64,000 bases of DNA from Periplaneta americana (Eukaryota; Arthropoda; Insecta; Blattodea; Blattidae). Below the pieces are notes generated by a model that was given only the letters and a program-made list of their open reading frames with translations, did not search any database and was not told the DNA's origin. Every line of letters begins with the position of its first letter. The stretch's first letter is position 1. A program made the translations under genes and the position numbers. The stretch lies in assembly GCF_040183065.1 (NCBI RefSeq), contig NC_091122.1, forward strand, positions 77,298,955 to 77,362,954, in the 5' to 3' direction. This document shows positions 1 through 13,681 of this stretch, piece after piece.

Positions 1-1604
1 ATTTTTAAGAGAAATTTTGTCCGTGTGGAAAATCGAAACGAGTGATAATATGTGGTCTCATTGTGAATGTTAAACTCATTCAGAAGGAATTAGCAAAATC
101 GTTTGGAATATGTTGGTTTTATTAATTTAAGTACAAAAAAAACGCATTTCTAGCTCGAGAAACGTCGATTTTTTCACTTTAAACATTTGCACTAACAAAC
201 ACAACTCTTTCGAATGCGAACATAAATTTTCGGATAGAAAAACGTGTATCCACACGAATTTGACATTTTTTTAAGAAACTAGACATGTCGGATGGGATTT
301 GTAGACTTTATTCACGATTATATTGCTTAAAATGTCGCAAAAACCAAATTTGTTGATAAATTTTGTCTGAGTGGAAAATCGAAACGAGTGATAAAATGCG
401 GTCTCATTCTGTATGTTAAACCCATTCAGAAGGAATTTTAATAATGCATATACAGAGAAACGCATTTCTATCTCGAGAAACGACGATTTTTTCCACTTTA
501 ACTAATTACACTAACAAACATATCTCTTTCTAGATGCGAACATCATTCTTTGGTTACATATACGTGTGTCCACACGAATTTGACATTTTTTTAAGAAATT
601 AGAGAAATCCGATGGGATATGTAGATTTTATTTATGGGTATAAAGCTTAAAATCTCGCAAATAATCTAATTTTTAGAGAAATTTTCTATGAGTGGAAAAT
701 GGAAACGAGTGATAAAATGTGGTCTCATTGAGAATGTTAACCCCATTCAGAAAGAATTAGCACAATCGTTTGGAATTTGTACGCTTTATTAATATATGTA
801 CAAAATAACTCATTTCTAGCTGGAGAAACGAAGATTTTTCCACTTTAACGAATTACACTAACAAACACATTCCTTTCTCAACGTGAACATCTATCTTTGG
901 ATAGAAATACGTGCTTCCACACGAATTTGACATTTTTTAAGAAACTATAGAAATCGGATTCGATTTGCAGCTTTTATTCATGATTATATAGCTGAAAATC
1001 TTGCAAAACCCCAATATTTAGAGAAATTTTTTCTGAGTGGAAAATGGAAACAAGTGATAAAAAGCGGTCTGATTGTGAATGTTAAAGCCATTCAGAGAGA
1101 TTTAGCACAATCGGTTGGAATTTGCAGGTTTTATTAAAGTATATACGAAAAAACGCATTTCTAGCTCGAGAAACGACGATTTTTTCACTTTAACATTTTA
1201 CACTAAAAAACACAGCTTTTTCTGGACGCGAACATGAATCTTTGGATAGAAATATGTGTGTCCACACGAATTTGACATTTTTTTTTAGAAACTAGAGAAA
1301 TCGGATGGGATTTGTTGATTTTATTCATTATGATATAGCTTAAAATCTCGCAAAATCCAAATCAATAGAGAAATTTTGTATCAGTGAAAAATCTAAACGA
1401 GTGATATAATGAGGTCTCATTGTGAATGTTAAACCCATTCAGAAGGAATTAGCACAATCGTTTGGAATTTGTAGGTTCTATTAATGCATATACAAAAAAA
1501 AAACGCATTTCTAACACTAGAAACGACGATTTTTCCACTTTTACGATTTACACTAACAAACTCATAACTTTCTGGACGCGAACATGAATCCTTGGACAGA
1601 TATA

Positions 1605-1618
1605 CGTGTGTCCACACG
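1605..1618. repeat. Example of the conserved dyad in the satellite monomer
   Basis: CGTGTGTCCACACG has 6-bp inverted arms around TC. The same dyad, or a GTGTGTCCACAC version, occurs once in most monomers at the same position. Confidence 0.8.
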
Positions 1619-4600
1619 AAATTGACATTTTTTGAAGAACTAGAGAAATCCGATGTGATTTGAAGATTTTATTCTTAATTATATAGCTTAAAATCTCGGA
1701 AAAAAAAATACAAATTTTTAGAGAAGTTTTGTATGAGTGGAAAATCGAACCGAGTGATAAAATGTGGTCTCAATGTGAATGTTAAACGCATTCTCAAAGA
1801 ATTAGCACAATCGTTTCGATTTTGTAGGTTTTATTAATGTATATACAAAAAAACGTATTTCTAGCTCGAGAAACGACGATTTTTCCACTTTAACGATTTA
1901 CACTAACAAACTCATTTCTTTCTGGACACTAACATGAATCTTTGGATAGAAATTCGTGTGTCCACACGAATTTGACATTTCTTAAGAAACTAGAGAAATC
2001 CGATGGGATTTGTAGACTTTATTCATGATTATATAACTTAAATTATCGCAAAAAAAAACAAATTTTAGAGAAATTTTGTATCAGTGGAAACGCGAAACGA
2101 GAGATTAAATTCTGTCTCATTGTGAATGTTGAACCCATTCAGCAGGAAATAGCAGAATCTTTTGCAATTCCTTGGCTTTAGTAAAGTATATACAAAAAAA
2201 ATCATTTCTAGCTCGAGAAACGACGATTTTTCCATTTTTACGAATTACACTAACAAACACACCACTTTGTGGACGTGAACATCAATCCTTGGATAGAAAT
2301 ACGTGTGTCCAGACGAATTTGAATATAATTTATGAAACTAGAGAGATCGGATGGGATTTGTAGACTTTATTCATGATTATATAGCTGAATTTCTCGCAAA
2401 AACTAAACTCTTAGATAAATTTTGTCTGAGTGGAAAATCGAAACGAGTGATAAAATGGAGTCTCATTGCGAATATTAAACCTATTCAGAAGGAATTAGCA
2501 CAATCGGTTGGAATTTGTATTTTTATTAATGTATATACGAAAATATGCATTTCTAGCTCGAGAAACGACGATTTTTCCACTTTCAATATTTACACTAAAA
2601 AACTCACCTCTCTCTGGACGCGAACATGAATCTTTGGGTAGAAATACGTGTGTCAGCACGAATATGACATTTTTTTAAGAAACTAGAAAAATCCGATGGG
2701 ATTTGTAGATATTATTCCTGATTTTATACCTTAAAATATCGTAATAACCAAATTTTTAGATAACATTTGTCCGAGTGGAAACTAAACGAGTGATGAAATG
2801 CGGTCTCAATGTGAATGTTAAACCCATTCGAAAGGAATTAGCACAATCGGTTGGAATTTGTAGGTTTTATTAATTTATATACAAAAAAACGCATTTCTAG
2901 CTCGAGAAACGACGATTTTTCCACTTTAATCATTTACACTAACTAACACAGCTCTTTCTTGATGCGAACATCAATCTTTGGGTAGAAATACGTGTATCCA
3001 AACTAATTTGACATTTTTTAAGAAACTAGAGAAGTCGGATGGGTTTTGTAGATTTTATTCATGATTATATAGCTTAAAATGTCGCAAAAACCAAATTTGT
3101 GGAGAAATTTTGTCCGAGTGGAAAATCGAAACTAGTGATAAAATGCGGTCTCATTCTGAATGTTAAACCCATTCAGAAGGAATTTTATTAATGCATATAC
3201 AAAGAAACGTATTTCTATCTCGAGAAACGACGATTTTTTCCACTATAACTAATTACACTAACAAACATATCTCTTTCTGGATGCGAACTTCATTCTTTGG
3301 ATAATATACGTGTGTCCACACGAATTTGACATTTTTTTTAGAAATTAGAGAAATCCGATGGGATATGTAGATTTTATTTATGATTATATAGCTTAAAATC
3401 TCGCAAAAAATCTAATTTTTAGAGAAATTTTCTATGAGTGGAAATTAGAAACGAGTGATAAAATGTGGTCTCATTGAGAATATTAAACCCGTTCAGAAAG
3501 AATTAGCACAATCGTTTGGAATTTGTAGGTTTTATTAATATATGTACAAAATAACTCCTTTCTAGCTCGAGAAACGACGATTTTTTCACTTTAACGAATT
3601 ACACTAACAAACACAATTCTTTCTTGAAGTGAACATCTATCTTTGGATAGAAATACGTGTTTCCACAAGAATTTGACATTTTTTAAGAAACTATAGAAAT
3701 CGGATTGGATTTGTAGATTTTATTCATGATTATATAGCTGAAAATCTTGCAAAAACCTAATATTTAAAGAAATTTTGTGGGTGTGGAAAATAGAAACAAG
3801 TGATAAAAAGCGGTCTGATTGTGAATGTTAAACCCATTCAGAGAGATTTAGCACAATCGGTTGGAATTTGCAGGTTTTATTAATGTATATACGAAAAAAC
3901 GCATTTCTAGCTCGAGAAAGGACGATTTTTCAACTTTCTCCTATTACACTAACAAACACAGATCCTTCTGGACGCGAACATGAATCTTTGGATAGAAATA
4001 TGTGTGTCCACACGAATTTGACATTTTTTTAATAAATTAGAGAAATCCGATGGGATTCATGGCCTTTATTCATGATTATATAGCTTAAAATCTCGCAAAA
4101 AAAAAAAACAAATTTTTAGAGAAATTTTGTAAGAGTGGAAAATCGAAACGAGAGATACAATGAGGTCTCATTGGGAATGTTAAACCCATTCAGCAGGAAT
4201 TAGCACAATCGTTTGCAATTTGTGGGATTTATCAATGTGTATATAAAAAACTCACTTCTAGCTCGAGAAACGACGATATTTACACTTTAAAGAATTACAC
4301 TAACAAACACTCATCTTTGTCGAGGTGTACATCAATCTTTGCATAGAAATTCGTGTGTCCACACGAATTTGATAAAATTTAAGAAACCAGATAAATCGGA
4401 TGTGATTTGTAGATTTTATTCATGATTATAGAGCTGAAATTCTCGCAAAAACCAAATTTTTTGAGAAAATTTGTCTGAATGGAAAATCCAAAACGACTGA
4501 TAAAATGCAGTCTCCTTGTGAATGCTAAACCCATTAAGAAAGAATTATCACAATCGGTTGGAATCTGTCGGTTTTATTAATGTATATAAGAAAAAACGCA

Positions 4601-6020
4601 TTTGTAGCTCGAGAAACGACGATTTTTCCACTTTAACCATTTTCACTAACAAACTCATATCTTTCTGGACGCGAACATGAATGTTTGAATAGAAATAGGT
4701 GGGTCCACACGAATTTGACATTTTTTAAAAAAACTAGAGAAATCCGCTGGGATTTGTAGATTTTATTCTTGATTATATACCTTAAAATCTCGCAAAAATG
4801 AAACGAATTATTGGAGAAATTTTGTATGAGTGGAACAGCGAAACGAGTGATAAAATGTGGTCTTATTGTGAATGTTAAACCCATTCGGAAGGAATTAGCA
4901 CAATCGTTTGCAATTTGTAGGCTTTATTAAGGTATAAAGAAAATAACTCATTTCTATCTCGAGAAATGATGATTTTTCCACTTTAACGAATTACACTAAC
5001 AAATACAGCTCTTTGTGTACATGTACATCAATCTTTGGATAGAAATACGTGTGTCCACACGAATTTGAAAAAAAGGTTAAGAAACTAGAGATATCGGATG
5101 GGAATTGTAGATTTTATTCATGATTATAGAGCTGCAAATTCTCGCAATAACCAAATATTTAGAAAAATATTGTCTGAGTGGAAAAGAGAAACGAGTGATA
5201 AAAAGCGGTCTCACTGAGAATGTTAAACCCATTCAGAAGTAATTAGCACAATCGTTTGCAATTTGACATTTTTTATGAAATTAGAGAAATCCGATGGGAT
5301 ATGTAGATTTTAATTATGATTATATAGCTTAAAATCTCGCAAAAAATCTAATTTTTAGAGACATTTTCTATGAGTGGAAAATAGACACGAGTGATAAAAT
5401 GTGGTCTCATTGAGAATATTAACCCATTCAGAAAGAATTAGCACAATCGCTTGGAATTTGTAGGTTTTATTAATGTATATACAAAAAACGCATTTCTAGC
5501 TCGAGAAACGACGATTTTTTCACTTTAACGAATTACACTAACAAACACACCTTTTTGTTGACGTGAACATCAATCTATGGATAGAAATACTTGTGTCCAC
5601 ACGAATTTGACATTTTTTTTAAGAAACTAGAGATATCCGATGGGATTTGTATATTTTTTCATGATTTTATATCTTAAAATCTCGCAAAAACCAAATTATT
5701 TGAGAAATTTTTTCTGAGTGGAAAATCGAAACGAGTGATGAAATACGGTCAGATTGTGAATTTTAAACCCATTCAGAAGGAATTAGCACAATCGTTTGGA
5801 ATTTGTATTTTTTATTAATGTATAAACGAAAAAACGCATTTCCAGCTCCAGAAACGACGATATTTCCACTTTAACGATTTACACTAACAAACTCATAACT
5901 TTCTGGACGCGATCAGGAAACTTTGGATAGGAATACGTGTGTCCACACGAATTTGACAGTTTTTGAAGATACTAGAGACATCCGACGGGATTTGTAGATT
6001 TTATTCATGATTATATAGCT

Positions 6021-6021
<1 letters not shown>

Positions 6022-6058
<37 letters not shown>
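6022..6058. repeat. Poly-A tract inside a satellite monomer
   Basis: There are 37 consecutive A residues at the monomer position that normally reads CTCGC followed by 4-6 A. It is an expansion of the satellite's own A-run, not a retroposon tail, because satellite sequence continues in register on both sides. Confidence 0.95.
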
Positions 6059-6061
<3 letters not shown>

Positions 6062-9000
6062 AGAGAAAATTTGTATGAGTGGAAAATAAAAACGAGTGAT
6101 AAAAAGCGGTCTCATTGTGAATGTTAAACCCAATCAGAAAGAATTAGGACAATATAATGGAATTTTTAGCTTTTTTAACGTATATACAAAAAAACGCATT
6201 TCTAGCTCGAGAAACGACGATTTTTCAACTTTGACCAATTACAGTAACAAACTCACCTCTCTCTGGACGTGAACATGAAACTTTGGATACAAATACGCGT
6301 GTCCACACGAATTTGACATTTTTTTAAGAAACTAGAAAAATCGGATGGGATTTGTAGATTTTATCCATGATTATATAGCTTAAAATCTCGCAACAACCAA
6401 AGTTTAAGAGAAATTTTGTCTGAGTGGAAAATCGAAACGAGTGATAAAATGCTCTCTCATTGTGAATGTTAAACCCATTCAGAAAGAATTAGCACAATCG
6501 GTTGGAATTTGTAGGTTTTATTAATGTATAAAACAAAAGACGCATTTCTAGCTCGAGAAACGACGATTTTTCCACTTTAAAGAATTACACAAACAAACAC
6601 ACCTCCTTCTGGACGTGAACATCTATCTTTGGATAGAAATACTTGTTTTGAAACGAATTTGAGATTCTTTTAAGAAACTAGAGAAATCGGATGGGATTTG
6701 TAGATTTTATTCATGATTATAGAGATGAAAATCTCGCAAAAACCAAACCTTTAGAAAAATTTTTTCTGAGTGAAAATCGAAACGAGAGATAAAATGGAGT
6801 CTCATTGTGAATCTTAATCCCATTCGGAAAGAATTAGCACAATCGGTTGGAATTTGTAGGTTTTATTAATGTATATACAAAAAAAACTACTTTCAAGCTC
6901 GAGAAACGACGATTTTTCCACTTTCACCATTTAAACTAACGAACACACCTCTTTCTGGACGCGAATATGTATCTTTGAATAGAAATAGGTGTGTCCACAC
7001 GAATTTGACATTTTTTTAAGGAACTAGATAAATCCGCTGGGATTTGTAGATTTTATTCTTAATTATATAGATTAAAATCTCGCAAAAAAAAAAAACAAAA
7101 AAACAAATATTTGGAGAAATTTTGTATGAGTGGAAAAGCGAAACGAGTGATAAAATGTGGTCTCATTGTGAATGTTAAACCCATTCAGAAGAAATTAGCA
7201 CAATCGTTTGCAATTTGTATGCTTTATTAATGTATAAAAAAAACACATTTCTAGCTCGAGAAATGACGATTTTTTAACTTTAACGAATTACAGTAATAAA
7301 TACAACTCTTTGTGGACATGAACATCTACCTTTGATAGATATACGTATGTCCAAACGAATTTGAAAAAATTTTAAGAAACTAGAGACATCGGATGGGATT
7401 TCTAGATTTTATTCATGATTATAGAGCTGAAATTCTCCCAAAAACCTAAATTTTTAGAGAAATATTGTGTGAGTGGATAATAGAAACGAGTGATAAAAAG
7501 CACTCTCATTGAGAATGTTAAACCCATTCAGAAGGAATTAGCACAATCGTTTGCAATTTGTAGGTTTTATTAATGTATATACAAAAAAAAACTTTTCAAC
7601 CTCGAGAAATGACGATTTTTCCACTTTCATCAATTACACCAACAAACACACCTCTTTTTGGACAAGAACATCAATCTTTGGATAGAAATACGTGTGTCCA
7701 CACGAATTTGAAAAAAATTGTAACAAACTAGAAAAATCCGAAGGGATTTGTAGATTTTATTCATGATTATAGAGCTGAAATTCTCGCAAAAACCAAATAA
7801 TTAGAAAAATTCTATCTGAGTGGAAAATCGAAACGTGTGATAAAATGTGGACTCATTGTGAATGTTAAACCCGTTCAGAAGGAATTAGCACAATCGTTTG
7901 GAATTTGTAGGTTTTTATGAATGTATATACAAAAAAACACATTTTTTGCTCGAGAAACGACAATTTTTTAAACTTTAACTAATTATACTAACAAACACAT
8001 CTCTTTCTGGACGCGAATATCAATCTTTGAATAGATATACGTGTGTCCACACGAATTTGACATTTTTTAAGATACTAGAGAAATCGGATGGGATTTGCAG
8101 ATTTTATTCATGATTATATAGCTTAATCTCCCAAAAACCAAATTTTAGAGAAAATTTGTCAGAGTGATAAATGGAAACGAGTGATAAAATGCGATCTCAT
8201 TGTGAATGCTAAACCAATTAAGAAAGAATTAGCCCAATCGGTTTGAATTTGTATGTTTTATTAATGTATATAAAAAAAACTCATTTCTAGCTCGAGAAAC
8301 CACGATTTTTCCACTTTAACGATTTACACTAACAAACTCATATCTTTCTGGACGCGAACATGAGTGTTTGGATAGAAATAGGTGTACGCACACGAATTTG
8401 ACATTTTTTAAAAGAAACTAGAGAAATCCGATGGGATTTGTAGATTTTATTCATGATTATATAACTTAAAATCTCACAAAAGAAAAAATTTTTAGAAAAA
8501 TTTTGTATGAGTGGAAATTCGAAACGAGTAACAAAACGCGTTCTCATTGTGAATGTTAAACCCATTCAGAAGGAATTAGTACAATCGTTTGGTATTTGTA
8601 GGTTTTTTAAAGTATGTACAAAAAAACTCATTTCTACCTCGAGAAACGACGATTTTTCCACTTAAACTTTTTACACTAGCAAACGCATATCTTTCTGGAC
8701 GCGAACATGAATCTTTGGATAGAAATACTTGTGTCCACACGAATTTCACATTTTTTTAAGAAATGAGAGAAATCGGATGTGATTTGTAGATTTTATTCAT
8801 AATTACATAGCTTAAAATCTCACTAATAACAAATTTTTTGAGAAACTTTGTATGAGTGGAAATTCGAAACGAGTAATAAAACGCGGTCTCATTGTGAATG
8901 TTAAACCCATTCAGAAGGAATTACCACAATGGTTTGGAATTTGTAGGTTTTTCTTATTGCATATACGAAAAAACGCATTTCTAGCTCGAGAAACGACGGT

Positions 9001-9488
9001 TTTTACACTTAAGCTATTTACACTAACTAACTCACTTCTTTCTGGACGCGATCATGAATCTTTGGATAGAAATACGTGTGTCCACACGAATTTGACATTT
9101 TTTTTAAAAAACTAGAGAAATCCGATGGGATTTGTAGATTTTATTCATGACTATATAACTTAAAATCTCGTAAAAACCAAATTTTTGAGAAATTTTGTTT
9201 GAGTGCAAAATCGAAACGAGTGATAATATATGGTCTCATTGTGAATGGTAAACCCATTCAGAAGGAATTAGCACAATCGTTTGGAATTTGTATGTTTTAT
9301 TAATGTATATACAAAAAAAAGCTCCTTTCTAGCTCGAGAAACGACGATTTTTCCACTTTGACGAATTACACTAACAATCACAACTCATTGTGGACGTGAA
9401 CATTAAACTTTGGATAGAAATACGTGTGTCCACACGAATTTGAAAAAATTTAAAAAACTAGAGACATCGGATGGGATTTGTAGATTTT

Positions 9489-9738
9489 GTATGATTTGAG
9501 GCTTTCTCGGCGTTGGTTCGCTAATATGTTTTCGCGGGATATCAGCCGAGTTAAGATTTTGGAATGCTCCAAGCTTTCGACTGCTATCTCTGCAGCCATC
9601 TTCAGGGAAGTGATGTCCGAACAGAAAGTCGAAAGGTTATATAGATGTGGCTGTCTCAGGTGAAACGGGATTGGTTGGCGGATCGGCCAATCCGGGGCCG
9701 GGAATTGTGATCGCTCGTAAGCTCCGCCCCTCTCGGGA
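9489..9738 (-). other. 3' untranslated/terminal region of the Penelope-like element
   Basis: This non-coding 3' end follows the endonuclease stop. On the minus strand it includes a CCTGAAGATGGCTGCAGAGA segment close to the end, as is common near Penelope termini, and a TATATAA sequence near 9640. A minus-strand frame across 9450-9818 overlaps the endonuclease in another frame and runs into satellite DNA; I do not regard it as a gene. Confidence 0.7.
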
Positions 9739-10437
9739 TTACTGCGTGAAGTTTGGCGGGCGGCGAGCCCTGTTCCGCCGGTTGGAATCGGTTGCCGTCC
9801 TCGGTCCGTGATCTTCATGACCTTGATTGTAAGAGGGCCTGAGTTGGTCTAAGGCCGGTGTCCATGCCTGACTGAGCTGGAGTCCACTGTCTCTGTTAAA
9901 GTTGTTTTTCTCCAGCTTGATCTCTATGGCCTCCTTGATTGTACGATCCCAGTAGTGGCTTGATTTGTTAATGACCTTGGTGTGGTCAAACAGTATTTTA
10001 TGCTCCTTTTCTATGCTGTGTTGCGCCACTGCAGATTTTTCCGGGTAATACAGCCTCAGGTTCCTCTTATGTTCTTTGATTCTGTCTTCTATTGTGCGGC
10101 CAGTCTGCCCTATGTATACTTCGCCACACTCGCATGGAATCTTGTAAATCCCTGGAGTCCTTAAGCCCTGACTGTCTTTAACCTGACGTAGATGACTCCG
10201 GATTTTGCTCTGTGGTTTATGGATGGTTTTGATATTAACCTTCTGGAGGATTCTGCTTATTTTGTGTGACACGCTCCCGCAGAATGGAATGAAAGCTTTC
10301 TTTGTCGGTTCTTGCTTGCTGTCTAAGTCTATTGTGTTACATCTCGTGGTAACTTGTTTGAGGGCTTTGCTGATGTCTCTCCGGCTGTAGTTGTTTTGTT
10401 GTAGTGTTCTACGAAGATGGTCCATTTCTGCAGGCAA
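9739..10437 (-). pseudogene. Penelope-like GIY-YIG endonuclease fragment
   Basis: This 232-codon open frame covers the C-terminal part of a Penelope-like element protein. Residues 1-25 (AEMDHLRRTL and following) match the end of the RT-endonuclease connector. The GIY-YIG nuclease starts at about residue 95, with GIY at 96-98, a Cys pair at 102 and 104, YIG at 108-110, the conserved TGR at 112-114, RIKEHKR at 119-125 and a Glu-containing IKEAIEIKL near 167-175 that would supply the metal-binding Glu. The domain nicks target DNA for priming in this family. It lies head-to-head with the RT fragment, whereas in intact elements both are on one strand in the order RT then endonuclease. The ATG is internal, so the frame is a fragment despite being open. 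Confidence 0.94.
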
Positions 10438-10439
10438 GT

Positions 10440-11252
10440 TGTTGATATCGGAAATGACTATGGCGCGAGTATAGTCGTTCTCCAGGCCGACAAAGGAAAC
10501 GCTACGGTGGTGTTGGACTCTTCAACGTACCACCAGAAAATTGTTGAACTACTAGCAGACACGACCTACAAGAAACTGACACGTGATCCCACTAACAGGA
10601 TCATAAGAAGAACCACCACGCTGCCGGAATCTTCCTCGCTGCCTGCCGAGGTTATGAAAGTTCTACTACCACACTCGACCACACCACCTCGGATTTACGG
10701 GCTCCCCAAGATCCACAAACAAGGGCTACCATTACGACCCATTGTTAGCACCATCGGGTCGCCCACATACCACCTGGCCAAGCATCTAACCAACATGCTC
10801 CAACCCCTGATTGGAACGTGTGAACATCATGTGAAAAACTCTACAGAATTTGTTAGAATTCTGGAGAACATCACAGTGGTCCCATCAGATCTACTAGTGA
10901 GCTTCGATGTAATTTCACTCTTCACAAAGGTTCCGATAAAAGAGGCTCTTGAACTGGTAGCGGAACAATTCCCGGATAATATTCTACAACTTTTCCGACT
11001 GGCCTTGACTACTACTTACTTCACGTACAACAGTGAGTTCTACGAACAAACTGACGGCGTGGCAATGGGCTCCCCGCTGTCACCTGCTATTGCTAACTTT
11101 TACATGCAGCACTTCGAACACCAGGCCCTAGACTCAGCCACACACAAGCCGAGCCACTTCTTCCGCTACGTAGACGACACCTTCGTGGTCTGGCCGCACG
11201 GACAAGACAAGCTACAAGAGTTCCTACAACATCTCAACAGCATCCACGCGAA
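10440..11252 (+). pseudogene. Penelope-like reverse transcriptase fragment
   Basis: This is an open frame of about 270 codons from a Penelope-like RT, the enzyme that copies element RNA at the target site. The nominal start at 10417 is an artefact: its first codons are the antisense of the neighbouring endonuclease fragment, and RT homology begins near 10440. Counting from 10417, visible motifs are ADKGNATVV (24-32), YGLPKIHK (94-101), RPIVST (107-112), SFDVISLFTKVP (162-173, with the first catalytic Asp), GVAMGSPLSP (214-223) and RYVDDTF (250-256, with the catalytic DD). The frame runs into satellite DNA just after residue 280, so the thumb and connector are absent. It has no promoter and cannot make a complete enzyme. 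Family assignment is very secure from YGLPKIHK plus YVDD. Confidence 0.95.
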
Positions 11253-13398
11253 TATTTTTTTAAGAAACTAGAAAAATTGGATGGGATTTGTAGATTTTAT
11301 TCATGATTATAGAGATGAAAATCTCGCAAAAACCAAATTTTTAGAAAAATTGTGTCTGAGTGGAAAATCGAAACGAGTGATAAAATACAGTCTCATTGTG
11401 AATCTTAATCCCATTCAGAAAGAATTAGCACAATCGGTTGGAATTTGTAGGTTTTATTAATGTATATACGAAAAAACGCATTTCTATCTCGAGAAACGAC
11501 GATTTTTCCACTTTCACCATTTAAACTAACGAACTCACCTCTTTCTGGACGCGAACATGTGTCTTTGGAAAGAAATAGGTGTGTCCACACGAATTTGACA
11601 TTTTTTAAGGAACTAGATAAATCCGCTGGGATTTGTAGATTTTATTCTTAATTATATAGCTTAAAATCTCGCAAAAAAAAAAAATAACAAATTTTTGGAG
11701 AAATTTTGTATGAGTGGAAAAGCGAAACGAGTGATAAAATGTGGTCTCATTGTGAATGTTAAACCCATTCGGAAGGAATTAGCACAATCGTTTGCAATTT
11801 GTAGGCTTTATTAATTAATAAACAAAAAAACTCATTTCTAGCTCGAGAAATGACGATTTTTTAACTTCAACGAATTACAGTAACAAATACAACTCTTTGT
11901 GGACATGAACATCTATCTTTGAATAGAAATACGTGTGTCCACACGAATTTGAAAAAAATTTTAAGAAACTAGAGACATCGGATAGGATTTGTAGATTTTA
12001 TTCATGATTATAGAGCTGAAATTCTCGCAAAAAACAAATTTTTAGAGAATTATTGTCTGAGTGGAAAATATAAACGAGTGATAAAAAGCGATCTCATTGA
12101 GAAAGTTAAACCCATTCGGAAGGAATTAGCACAATCGTTTGGAATTTGTAGGTTTTATTAATGTATATACAAAAAAATCATTTCAAGCTCTAGAAATGAC
12201 GATTTTTCCACTTTAATCAATTACACCAACAAACACATCTCTTTGTGGACAAGAAAATCAATCTTTGGATAGAAATACGTGTGTCCATACAAATTTGAAA
12301 AAATTGTAACAAACTAGAAAAATCCGAAGGGATTTGTAGATTTTATTCATGATTACAGAGCTGAAATTCTCGCAAAAACCAAATATTTAGAAAAATTTTA
12401 TCTGAATGTAAAATCGAAACGAGTGATAAAATGTGGATTCATTGTGAATGTTAAACCCGTTCAGAAGGAATTAACACAATCGTTTGGAATTTGTAGGTTT
12501 TATGAATGTATATACAAAAAAACTCATTTCTAGCTCGAGAAACGACGATTTTTCAACTTTAACTAATTACACTAACAGACACATCTCTTTCTGGACGGGA
12601 ACATCAATCTTTGAATAGAAATACGTGTGTCCACACGAATTTGACATTTTTTAAATTACTAGAGAAATCGGATGGGATTTGCAGATTTTATTCATGATTA
12701 TATATCTTAAAATCTCGCAAAAACCAAATTTTTAGAGAAAATTTGTCTGAGTGATAAATCGAAACTAGTGATAAAATGCGATCTCATTGTGAATGTTAAA
12801 CCAATTAAGAAAGAATTAGCACAATGGGTTGGAATTTGTATGTTTTATTAATGTATATAAGAAAAAACTCATTTCTAGCTCGAGAAACGACGATTTTTCC
12901 ACTTTAACGATTTACACTAACAAACTCATATCTTTCTGTACGCGAACATGAGTGTTTGGCTAGAAATAGGTGTGCGCACACGAATTTGACATTTTTTAAG
13001 TAACTAGAGAAAGCCGATCGGGATTTGTAGATTTTATTCATGATTATATAGCTTAAAATCTCGGAAAAGAAAAATTTTTAGAGAAATTTTGTATGAGTGG
13101 AAATTCGAAACGAGTAGTAAAACGCGGTCTCATTGTGAATGTTAAACCCATTCAGATGGAATTAGCACAATCGTTTGGAATTTGTAGGTTTTTTAAAGTA
13201 TGTACAAAAAACTCATTTCTACCTCGAGAAATGTCGATTTTTCCACTTTAACGATTTACACTAACAAACGCATATCTTTCTGGACGCGAACATGAATCTT
13301 TGGATAGAAATACGTGTGTCCACACGAATTTCACATTTTTTTTAAGAAACGAGAGAAATCGGATGGGATTTGTAGATTTTATTCATAATTACATAGCT
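11253..13398. repeat. 345-bp satellite array, block 2
   Basis: About six monomers follow the Penelope insertion. From 11265 they repeat the variant series seen at 6660-8820: first GAGATGAAAATCTCGC with AATCTTAATCCC, then the CGCTGGGATTTG variant, then the AATGACGATTTTTTAACTT variant, then ATGAGTGTTTGG with GTGCGCACAC. This marks the block as a second copy of that higher-order unit. It stops at ATTACATAGCTT, where the LINE has inserted. Confidence 0.96.
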
Positions 13399-13627
13399 TT
13401 TTTTTCCGGTTTAATTATCACCATGCCCCATGACGCGTAATCATATTACGTGGTTTATTGAAACTTGTTTATAAATTTTGTGTTCATAGGTTTCCCATTG
13501 TCTTTTGCTTCACTGTTTCGTGGTTTTGTTGATATTCATTATTGTGTTGTATTATTTAATGTTATTCACTGTTGAATGTTTTCTATCACTATCACTATTT
13601 TTGAGTTAATTATACTTGTTCTATTTG

Positions 13628-13681
<54 letters not shown>

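Larger units (their letters stand above)
1..9488. repeat. 345-bp satellite array, block 1
   Basis: This block holds about 27 head-to-tail monomers. Equivalent points (the GTTAAACCCATTC segment) fall near 70, 418, 735, 1079, 1428, 1775, 2128 and 2471, giving a typical spacing of 345 bp. The best-kept segments are CTAGCTCGAGAAACGACG, TGGACGCGAACATGAATC and the dyad around GTGTCCACAC. One unit is short (about 187 bp, junction near 5260). A 37-bp poly-A run lies at 6022-6058. Monomers near 601 and 3350 share private variants at an offset of 2749 bp, which is eight monomers. No gene is present; small ORFs here are satellite reading frames. Confidence 0.97.
9489..11252 (-). mobile_element. Penelope-like element, 5'-truncated and internally inverted
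   Basis: The insertion splits a satellite monomer after GTAGATTTT and is GC-richer than its surroundings. It has two parts in opposite orientation. The 3' part is on the minus strand (10437 down to 9489) and encodes the end of the RT connector, a GIY-YIG endonuclease and the 3' untranslated region. The 5' part is on the plus strand (about 10440 to 11252) and encodes the reverse transcriptase up to the palm. They meet near 10438. The segment between them in an intact element is missing, as is everything upstream of the RT start. This is the topology produced by twin priming. No clean target-site duplication is visible. Confidence 0.93.

Noticed and set aside
1-9488. CRISPR-like array
   Set aside because: Repeats are ~345 bp and contiguous, with no unique spacers between short repeats; this is satellite DNA.
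9450-9818. 122-codon minus-strand ORF at the end of the Penelope-like element
   Set aside because: It overlaps the endonuclease C-terminus in another frame and its last codons are satellite sequence; a shadow frame.
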